Source: Deltaproteobacteria bacterium | GTDB lineage: Bacteria; Desulfobacterota; Desulfobacteria; Desulfobacterales; JAUVKB01 | Direction: 5' to 3' | DNA length: 15,142 nt | Assembly: GCA_030596405.1 (NCBI GenBank) | Contig: JAUVKB010000027.1 | Location: 1 to 15,142 of the forward strand | Shown here: positions 6,679-12,490 of the stretch, in pieces | Numbering within the stretch: position 1 is the stretch's first letter | Layout of the letters: each line of letters begins with the position of its first letter | The notes under the pieces: generated by a model | What the model saw: only the letters and a program-made list of their open reading frames with translations | Databases searched by the model: none | What the model was told of the DNA's origin: nothing | Made by a program: the position numbers and the translations under genes

Positions 6679-7946
6679 CAAGCAACTATAAGCATGGCAC
6701 GTTTAAGTGGCTTAACATAACACAGTTTCTCGGTGCTTTGAATGACAACCTTTTTAAGCTGTCAATGGTTTTCTTTCTTATTGCAACGGATCCGGGCATA
6801 AATCCCGACAGTGTAATGGCAAATACAGGAGCGGTGTTTGTTCTTCCCTTTCTTCTGTTTTCTGATGCGGCAGGAGTGCTTGCGGACAGGTTAAGCAAAC
6901 AAAGGATAATCATAACCTTAAAAACCATTGAAATAGGCTTAATGAGTCTTGGGGCCTTATGCTTTTTCTTTAAGAGTAATTACGGTCTGTACATGGTTCT
7001 TTTTCTGATGTGTACACAGAGCGCTTTTTTCGGGCCTGCAAAATACGGGATTGTTCCGGAACTTGTGCCAGTGGAAAGGCTCTCAAAGGCAAACAGCTAT
7101 CTTATCTGTGCCACATTTTTATCTATTATCATCGGAACGATCATGGCATCCTTTATGGCTACAGGGGAAAAAGGTTATATTATCTGCGGGATTGTATGCG
7201 TTGCGGCGAGCTGCGCCGGTTTTTTGGCCAGCAGAAAGATATATAAAACATCGCCTTGCAAAGGAACCGACGTTATTTCGCCTTTCTTTTTTATCGGCAT
7301 ATGGAAAACTCTAAAATCCGTTTCAAAAGACAACTATCTCTTCATGTGCGTGTTAACTTCATCTTATTTTTGGATGGTCGCCGCGTATACCCAGATGAAT
7401 CTGGTGCCGTACGGAATCGAACTGATGCATCTAACCCCTGAAAAGAGTAATCTTGTGGGCTATCTTTATATAGTAACAGCAGTCGGGGTAGGCGCCGGCG
7501 CCATGATTGCAGGCCTGATTTCAGGACGTAATATTGAGTACGGAATTGTGCCGATCGGGGCACTCGGTCTTTCAATATGCCTTGCATGTTTAAACTTCAC
7601 TGCAAACTTTTTTGTATGGGCGCTTGTAATTATACTATTTCTCGGAATCAGCGCGGGCTTGTTTAAAGTGCCTCTTAATGCCTTTATACAATGGAAAACC
7701 CCGGATGACAAACGGGGTGCAGTGCTTGCCGCAACCAATTTTCTTAATTTCACGGGGATACTGTGCGCCACTTTAATGATAAAGGTTTTTAAGGAAGGCT
7801 TTGGCTTTTCCTCAGGCCAGGCATTTATGCTTCTTGGTGCAATGACTCTTATACTGGCAATCTGGACAATGATAGTTCTTCCCGACTTTTTTGTGCGATT
7901 TGTAATGCTGATTAATAAACTGGCCCGCCGCAAGCAGACGGGGTAG
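6675..7946 (+). CDS. LplT-like major facilitator superfamily transporter
   Basis: This 423-residue inner-membrane protein has about 12 hydrophobic segments. The N-terminal TM1 reads FLGALNDNLFKLSMVFFL, with the NDN triplet at residues 23-25 that is typical of the LplT / Aas-linked MFS group. The MFS motif A is GVLADRLSKQR (67-77), between TM2 and TM3. LplT flips lysophospholipids from the outer to the inner leaflet of the inner membrane for re-acylation by Aas. The start codon overlaps the stop of the acyl ligase gene (ATGA at 6675-6678), which indicates translational coupling and a shared task. In E. coli the order is lplT then aas; here it is reversed. The substrate is inferred from context; a fatty-acid or other lipid exporter is possible. 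It closes the folP-ybbR-acyltransferase run. Confidence 0.88.
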   Translation: MTSNYKHGTFKWLNITQFLGALNDNLFKLSMVFFLIATDPGINPDSVMANTGAVFVLPFLLFSDAAGVLADRLSKQRIIITLKTIEIGLMSLGALCFFFKSNYGLYMVLFLMCTQSAFFGPAKYGIVPELVPVERLSKANSYLICATFLSIIIGTIMASFMATGEKGYIICGIVCVAASCAGFLASRKIYKTSPCKGTDVISPFFFIGIWKTLKSVSKDNYLFMCVLTSSYFWMVAAYTQMNLVPYGIELMHLTPEKSNLVGYLYIVTAVGVGAGAMIAGLISGRNIEYGIVPIGALGLSICLACLNFTANFFVWALVIILFLGISAGLFKVPLNAFIQWKTPDDKRGAVLAATNFLNFTGILCATLMIKVFKEGFGFSSGQAFMLLGAMTLILAIWTMIVLPDFFVRFVMLINKLARRKQTG

Positions 7947-7960
7947 TTTGTTAATCAGAA

Positions 7961-7991
7961 AAACGGCTCATTATTCTTTCAACGAGCGTTT
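7961..7991 (-). terminator. Possible intrinsic terminator between convergent units
   Basis: The arms are AAACGGCTC (7961-7969) and GAGCGTTT (7984-7991), forming an 8-bp stem with one bulged G around a 14-base loop. On the minus strand the 3' arm runs into GTTTTT, as expected for a terminator of the amidase/tRNA-Pro transcript. On the plus strand only three Ts follow, so it may also stop the MFS transcript, but weakly. The position between two converging units supports the call; the bulge and long loop lower it. Confidence 0.38.
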
Positions 7992-8051
7992 CCGGATGGC
8001 GGGGCGTTAAATAGTTCCGGGAATAATTTGTGCTTTTTGAGGCCTGTTTTC

Positions 8052-8128
8052 TGGTCGGGGCGAGAGGATTTGAACCTCCGGCTTCCTGCTCCCAAAGCAG
8101 GCGCGCTACCAGGCTGCGCCACGCCCCG
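8052..8128 (-). tRNA. tRNA-Pro (anticodon UGG)
   Basis: On the minus strand the acceptor begins CGGGGCG (8128 downward) and pairs with its 3' partner, followed by discriminator A and an encoded CCA (8054-8052), 77 bases in all. The anticodon arm has stem CCTGC/GCAGG and loop TTTGGGA, with TGG at positions 34-36 (8094-8092), decoding proline codons. The T arm contains GGTTCAAATCC, and the D arm has the usual GCGCAGCCTGGTAGCGC. It starts 31 bases downstream of the amidase stop codon on the same strand. It may be co-transcribed with that gene, as no separate promoter is obvious in the short gap. Confidence 0.97.
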
Positions 8129-8159
8129 ATATTTGGGATACCTGTCTATCATGCTTTTT

Positions 8160-8939
8160 TTATTCATGCAAGTTTATAAAAAAATTATCTATCCCGTTGC
8201 ATATCCCTTTTGCAAGATTTTGCAAAAAACCTGTGTCATTTAGGGCCTTTTCTTCGGCGGGATTAGTTAAATAGCCAATTTCTATAAGTATTGCAGGCAT
8301 GTCCGCCCCTTCAAGAACCAAAAGCGGAGCATCCTGAATTCTGATTTTTTTTGATCCTGCCTGATCAAGGAGGTGTTTTTGCACCAATTGGGCCAATGCC
8401 CTGCTCGCTTTTGCATGTCTGTTTTGAATATTGTTCCAGAGTCCGGGGCTGCCGTTGCTTGCAAGAAGTCTTGGCGGTTCGGCTTCAAGACTCAAGGTGT
8501 TTTCCGATATCCCCTTAAAATAAAATACAGCCATGCCGCCGGCTTCATGAATAATGCTGCCACCGGTATGAATGCTGATAAAAAGATCCGCTTTCAAATG
8601 GTTGGCAACCGCTGTCCTGTCAATAATGTTGAGCCGATAATCATCATTGCGGGTTAGAATCGTTTTGTATTTATCACCGAGTTCAGACGCAATCATACGG
8701 GCAAGGGCCATAGTTACCGTTTTTTCCAATGTACCTTCCGCACCGCAAACGCCTTTGGCATATCCTCCATGTCCGGGGTCTAACACAATAACACCCTGAT
8801 ACCCGTTTAAATTCAGTTCTATTGCTGACAGGTCGGCTTTTATTGCACAAACAAGTACGATTATAAGCAATATCCGGATAAAATAGCGTTTTATCCGGCC
8901 GGATTTGCCATATTTTGATATAATATATTGTTTTTTCAA
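8160..8939 (-). CDS. N-acetylmuramoyl-L-alanine amidase (Amidase_3, zinc)
   Basis: This periplasmic peptidoglycan hydrolase cuts the amide bond between N-acetylmuramic acid and L-alanine, freeing the stem peptide. The 259-residue protein has a basic N-terminus and a hydrophobic export segment (about residues 15-39, FIRILLIIVLVCAIKADLSA). One Amidase_3 domain follows: zinc ligands His57 in LDPGHGG, Glu72 in GTLEK and His124 in SIHTGG, with catalytic Glu220 in LIEIGYLTN. All key residues are present. There is no AMIN targeting domain and no LysM or SPOR domain, so it is a minimal single-domain amidase. Cys31 is not in a lipobox (preceded by Val), so a lipoprotein is unlikely. The start is a TTG at 8939 with AGGTG about ten bases upstream. 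It diverges from tRNA-Leu and reads toward tRNA-Pro. Confidence 0.95.
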   Translation of the reverse strand: MKKQYIISKYGKSGRIKRYFIRILLIIVLVCAIKADLSAIELNLNGYQGVIVLDPGHGGYAKGVCGAEGTLEKTVTMALARMIASELGDKYKTILTRNDDYRLNIIDRTAVANHLKADLFISIHTGGSIIHEAGGMAVFYFKGISENTLSLEAEPPRLLASNGSPGLWNNIQNRHAKASRALAQLVQKHLLDQAGSKKIRIQDAPLLVLEGADMPAILIEIGYLTNPAEEKALNDTGFLQNLAKGICNGIDNFFINLHE

Positions 8940-8998
8940 TTTTACTTGACACCTATATGTTGTTTGATATTATTTGCAAATTTATTTTTAGTTAAAAT

Positions 8999-9013
8999 TT
9001 GATTTAAAATCAA
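8999..9013. repeat. Short AT-rich dyad in divergent intergenic region
   Basis: TTGATTT (8999-9005) and AAATCAA (9007-9013) form a perfect 7-base inverted repeat around a single A. The dyad lies between the amidase gene (minus strand) and tRNA-Leu (plus strand). It could be an operator, but the region is so AT-rich that chance is a fair explanation. Confidence 0.25.
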
Positions 9014-9047
9014 TGTTAAGTTTATTCGAAATTGTGGGAAATAGAAT

Positions 9048-9134
9048 GCGAGGGTGGCGGAATTGGTAGACGCACTGGACTTAGGATCCAGCTCTGGAGA
9101 CAGAGTGGGAGTTCAAATCTCCCCTCTCGCACCA
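9048..9134 (+). tRNA. tRNA-Leu (anticodon UAG)
   Basis: This is an 87-base class II tRNA with a long variable arm (CTCTGGAGACAGAGT). Acceptor GCGAGGG pairs with CTCTCGC, with one G-U pair, followed by discriminator A and encoded CCA (9132-9134). The anticodon stem is CTGGA/TCCAG with loop CTTAGGA, giving TAG at 34-36 and decoding CUN leucine codons. The T arm contains GAGTTCAAATCTC. It lies 86 bases upstream of tig on the same strand. Confidence 0.97.
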
Positions 9135-9173
9135 TTTAAAAAATCAGCTCAAGTCGTGTTAAGACACTTTCTG

Positions 9174-9201
9174 CCAAAAACTTGACCCTCCAAAAACTTG
9201 A
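9174..9201 (+). repeat. 12-base direct repeat in tig leader
   Basis: CCAAAAACTTGA occurs at 9174-9185 and again at 9190-9201 (period 16), between tRNA-Leu and the tig start codon. A role is unknown. Each copy carries a TTGA that could serve as part of a -35 element, but no good -10 follows at the right distance. Confidence 0.5.
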
Positions 9202-9220
9202 TAGGTTTGAAAGGAACATT

Positions 9221-10549
9221 ATGAAAGTTACCGTTGAAGATCTCAGTTCTGTAAAAAAGATACTACATATTGAAATCCCTCAAGATGTTGTCACAAAAGA
9301 GCTGAACAATGCTTATAAACATTTAAAAAATACGGCAAAAATAAAGGGGTTCCGTCCCGGAAAAACACCCAGGCATGTTTTAGAACGAATATATAAAAAA
9401 GACGTAAATGCAGATGTCTCTTCCAAATTAATACAAGACTCCTTTATAGAGGCAATCAAGGAAACCGGGCTAAATATGGCAGCAAATCCTGATATTGACC
9501 CGGGTAAACTTAATAATAATATGCCGCTTAAATATGACGCGACTATTGAAATAGTCCCTGAACTTGGGGATATCGATTTTAAAGGTCTCACACTGAAAAA
9601 GATGCTCTATAAAATAGACGAGGAAATGGTCGATTCACAACTTGTAATGCTCCAAAAAAATATGGCGGCAAAAAATCCGATAACGGATGACCGGCCCGTA
9701 AAGGAGGGCGATCTTGCCATTATAGATTTTGAAGGGTTTAAAGACGGAAAACCGTTTGACGCGACCAAAAAGATTGAAAACTACACTCTTAAAATAGGCG
9801 ACGGCCAGATTTTAAAGGAATTCGACGCCCAGATTATCGGGATGAAGCAGGGTGACGACAAAGAAATAAAGATAAATTTTCCCGAAGACTATTTTAATGA
9901 AAATTTGTCAAACCTTGAAATAACCTTTCAGGTTGAACTCAAAAAAATTATGGAAGAGGTACTCCCTGATATCGATGATGAGCTTGCAAAAAATCTTGCC
10001 AGATTTGAAACGCTGGATGATTTAAAAGAAGAGATACGACAAAATTTGAAGGAAGGATTTGACAGGCGGGTTGAGCAGCAGTTGAACGAGCAGATCTTTG
10101 AGGCACTGTTATCAAAAAAAGAATTTAAAGTTCCTGACTCAATGGTCGATAATGAACTTGAGGGCATAATCGCAGAGGCACAAAGCTCTTTTGCCTTTCA
10201 CAACACTTCAATGGAGGCATTAGGACTAACAAGAGAAGGGCTTGTGGAAAAATACCGTGACACAGCCGAGAAACAGGTTAAACGCCATTTGATATTAGGC
10301 AAGGTGGTTGAGCAGGAAAAACTGACACTTTTGGACAAAGATATAGACGACGCCTTAATGGATATGTCTAAAAACATGAATCAGCCATTTGAAGAAATAA
10401 AAAATTATTACGGCCAAAACAGGGAGCAGCTCGAACATTTTAAGCACACCCTACTTGAAAAAAATGCTATAGGTCTTATTATTGAAGAAAGCAGGATTGA
10501 CGAAATTGAACCTGATGTTAAATCTGATGTTGAGCCTGACGCTAAATAG
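9221..10549 (+). CDS. tig: Trigger factor (ribosome-bound chaperone, peptidyl-prolyl isomerase)
   Basis: This cytosolic chaperone docks at the ribosome exit tunnel and folds nascent chains. The protein has 442 residues, normal for the family. The N-terminal ribosome-binding domain has the signature GFRPGK at residues 43-48. The FKBP-like prolyl isomerase domain runs from about 150 to 235 (GDLAIIDFEGFKDGKPFD, then FPEDYFNENLSNLEITFQVEL). The rest is the helical substrate-binding C-domain. I chose ATG 9221, which has AAGGA six bases upstream, over an in-frame TTG at 9182 that would add 13 residues not seen in the family. The acidic C-terminus contains a small repeat (EPDVKSDVEPDAK). It heads the conserved tig-clpP-clpX-lon cluster, 51 bases before clpP. 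Confidence 0.97.
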   Translation: MKVTVEDLSSVKKILHIEIPQDVVTKELNNAYKHLKNTAKIKGFRPGKTPRHVLERIYKKDVNADVSSKLIQDSFIEAIKETGLNMAANPDIDPGKLNNNMPLKYDATIEIVPELGDIDFKGLTLKKMLYKIDEEMVDSQLVMLQKNMAAKNPITDDRPVKEGDLAIIDFEGFKDGKPFDATKKIENYTLKIGDGQILKEFDAQIIGMKQGDDKEIKINFPEDYFNENLSNLEITFQVELKKIMEEVLPDIDDELAKNLARFETLDDLKEEIRQNLKEGFDRRVEQQLNEQIFEALLSKKEFKVPDSMVDNELEGIIAEAQSSFAFHNTSMEALGLTREGLVEKYRDTAEKQVKRHLILGKVVEQEKLTLLDKDIDDALMDMSKNMNQPFEEIKNYYGQNREQLEHFKHTLLEKNAIGLIIEESRIDEIEPDVKSDVEPDAK

Positions 10550-10586
10550 TTCACATCCATGAATGGTTAATTTTTCCTAAATTATT

Positions 10587-10594
10587 AAGGAGGT
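10587..10594 (+). promoter_or_regulatory. Perfect Shine-Dalgarno sequence for clpP
   Basis: AAGGAGGT matches the full anti-Shine-Dalgarno complement and lies six bases before the GTG at 10601. It settles clpP initiation at that GTG codon and is the strongest ribosome binding site in the window. Confidence 0.9.
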
Positions 10595-10600
10595 AAACTT

Positions 10601-11215
10601 GTGCCGTTAATACCGATGGTCATAGAACAGAGCAGCAGGGGCGAGCGTGCCTATGATATATATTCAAGGCTTCTAAAAGACCGGATAATATTTCTAGGCT
10701 CGGCCATGAATGATGAGATTGCAAACCTTTTAATAGCCCAACTCCTCTTTCTTGAATCAGATGATCCTGAAAAGGATATCAATTTTTACATCAATTCCCC
10801 TGGTGGAGTAGTTTCAGCAGGTCTGGCCGTATATGATACCATGCAGTACATTAAACCGGATATCTCGACGGTCTGTATCGGCCAGGCAGCCAGCATGGCC
10901 GCCATTTTATTAGTTGCCGGCACGACAGGCAAACGCTTTTCATTACCAAATTCCAGGATTATGATTCACCAGCCGATGGGAGGATTCCAGGGGCAGGCGT
11001 CTGATATTGCAATCCAGGCCAAAGAAATCTTGCGGATGAAAGATACCCTTCACAAAATACTGGCGTTTCATTCCAAAAAGGATTTAAAAGTGATAGAATT
11101 AGATACCGACCGTGACTTTTTTATGTCGGGTGAAGAAGCAAAAGCCTATGGAATTGTAGATCACATAATCAGCAAGAGAGATGACCTCGATCAATTAGAG
11201 ACAACGGAGGCGTAA
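10601..11215 (+). CDS. clpP: ATP-dependent Clp protease proteolytic subunit ClpP
   Basis: This serine peptidase forms the double-heptamer barrel that degrades substrates unfolded by ClpX (or ClpA/ClpC). The length of 204 residues is typical. The catalytic triad is complete: Ser98 in GQAASMA, His123 in MIHQPMGG and Asp172 in DTDRDFFMS. The N-terminal axial-loop segment MPLIPMVIEQSSRGERAYDIYSRLL and the handle-region QASDIAIQAKEIL are canonical. It starts with GTG behind a perfect AAGGAGGT. The clpX ATG follows one base after the clpP stop, so translation is almost certainly coupled and the subunits are made together. Confidence 0.99.
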   Translation: MPLIPMVIEQSSRGERAYDIYSRLLKDRIIFLGSAMNDEIANLLIAQLLFLESDDPEKDINFYINSPGGVVSAGLAVYDTMQYIKPDISTVCIGQAASMAAILLVAGTTGKRFSLPNSRIMIHQPMGGFQGQASDIAIQAKEILRMKDTLHKILAFHSKKDLKVIELDTDRDFFMSGEEAKAYGIVDHIISKRDDLDQLETTEA

Positions 11216-11216
11216 A

Positions 11217-12455
11217 ATGAAAAAAAAAGACAATGAAAACGATAACCTCTTCTGCTCATTCTGCGGTAAAAATCAAAAAGAAGTTAAAAAGTTAATCGCC
11301 GGCCCCGCCGTCTACATCTGTGATGAATGCATCCAGCTCTGTGGCGAAATAATCGAGGAGGAAAGCGGAAAAAACGAAGAAATTCCAGAACAGATACTTG
11401 TTCCAAAAGAAATCAAAAAAATGCTGGACGATTATGTGGTTGAACAGGAACTTGCTAAAAAAGTTCTGTCCGTTGCAGTTCATAATCATTACAAGCGGCT
11501 TGACTCTTCGGTCGAAACCGGGGACGTTGAAATACAAAAAAGCAATATCCTGTTGATAGGGCCGACCGGGTGCGGCAAAACATTGCTTGCCCAAACGCTT
11601 GCCAGATTTCTGCATGTCCCTTTTACCATAGCAGATGCAACAAGCCTTACAGAAGCCGGTTACGTTGGTGAAGATGTTGAAAACATCGTTCTTTCTCTGC
11701 TTCAGACTGCTGACTATGATGTGAATAAAGCCGTGCGCGGCATTGTTTACATTGATGAAATTGATAAAATTGCGCGAAAGTCCGACAATCCTTCTATTAC
11801 GCGTGATGTTTCAGGAGAAGGCGTCCAGCAGGCATTGTTGAAAATTATTGAGGGAACCATTGCCAACCTTCCGCCAAAAGGCGGGAGAAAACATCCTCAA
11901 CAAGATTTTGTCAAACTCGACACATCCAGCATTCTTTTTATTTGCGGCGGGACTTTCAGCGGACTCAATCAGATAATTCAACAACGTCTGGGTTCAAAGG
12001 TCATGAGTTTCGGCTCAAAAATTGTTAAGCCGAAAGAAAAAGAGAAGCTTCTTCGAATGGTCGAGCCGGAAGACCTTTTAAAATTCGGGCTGATTCCGGA
12101 ATTTTTAGGCCGGCTGCCTGTTATTGCGACTCTTGACGAATTGTCGGAGGAATCTCTTGTCAAGATACTGACGGAACCAAAAAATGCCCTGGTCAAGCAG
12201 TTTCAAAAACTTTTTGAAATTGAAGGGGTTAACTTAAGATTAACAGACAGCGCTCTTTTAGCTGTCGCAAAAGAAGCCATGAAAAAAAAGTCCGGCGCCA
12301 GGGGGCTTCGTGCGATTCTGGAAAGCTGTATGCTTGACATCATGTATGATATCCCTTCCATAGAAAACGTCAAAGAATGCGTTATAGGTGAAGATGTTGT
12401 GCTGAATAAGGAAGCGCCGATTTTGTTGTATGAACAGACAAGAAAAAAAGCCTGA
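11217..12455 (+). CDS. clpX: ATP-dependent Clp protease ATP-binding subunit ClpX
   Basis: This AAA+ unfoldase recognises tagged proteins and threads them into ClpP. The protein has 412 residues. The N-terminal C4 zinc-binding domain has Cys13, Cys16, Cys35 and Cys38. Walker A is GPTGCGKT (115-122), the pore-1 loop is GYVG (149-152), Walker B is VYIDEIDK (177-184), the RKH loop is in GGRKHPQQD (222-230), and an arginine-containing EFLGRLP and the sensor-2 KKSGARGLR are present. The ClpP-docking loop, normally IGF-type, reads MSFG in SKVMSFGSKI, with Ser where Gly is usual; Phe is retained. The gene starts one base after the clpP stop, with its Shine-Dalgarno (GGAGG) inside the end of clpP. It is followed 35 bases later by lon. 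Confidence 0.99.
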   Translation: MKKKDNENDNLFCSFCGKNQKEVKKLIAGPAVYICDECIQLCGEIIEEESGKNEEIPEQILVPKEIKKMLDDYVVEQELAKKVLSVAVHNHYKRLDSSVETGDVEIQKSNILLIGPTGCGKTLLAQTLARFLHVPFTIADATSLTEAGYVGEDVENIVLSLLQTADYDVNKAVRGIVYIDEIDKIARKSDNPSITRDVSGEGVQQALLKIIEGTIANLPPKGGRKHPQQDFVKLDTSSILFICGGTFSGLNQIIQQRLGSKVMSFGSKIVKPKEKEKLLRMVEPEDLLKFGLIPEFLGRLPVIATLDELSEESLVKILTEPKNALVKQFQKLFEIEGVNLRLTDSALLAVAKEAMKKKSGARGLRAILESCMLDIMYDIPSIENVKECVIGEDVVLNKEAPILLYEQTRKKA

Positions 12456-12490
12456 AAAAATAAACCTGAAAAAACAAGAAGATAAAAGCT

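Noticed and set aside
7466..7933. 155-residue minus-strand open frame
   Set aside because: It lies antisense to the MFS gene, whose frame is clearly the coding one; composition is typical of a shadow.
7979..8167. Minus-strand 62-residue reading frame
   Set aside because: It is a translation of the tRNA-Pro gene (residues VAQPGSAPALGAGSRRFKSS), a known type of spurious protein call.
8028..8243. Plus-strand 71-residue reading frame
   Set aside because: It also reads through tRNA-Pro in antisense and overlaps the amidase 3' end; no independent evidence of coding.
9135..9172. Hairpin GTGT-TAAG-ACAC followed by TTT after tRNA-Leu
   Set aside because: The stem is only four base pairs, too weak to call a terminator.
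9182..9220. Extended trigger factor start at TTG 9182
   Set aside because: The ATG at 9221 has a good AAGGA and matches the family's N-terminus (MKVTVEDLSSVKK); the extension does not.
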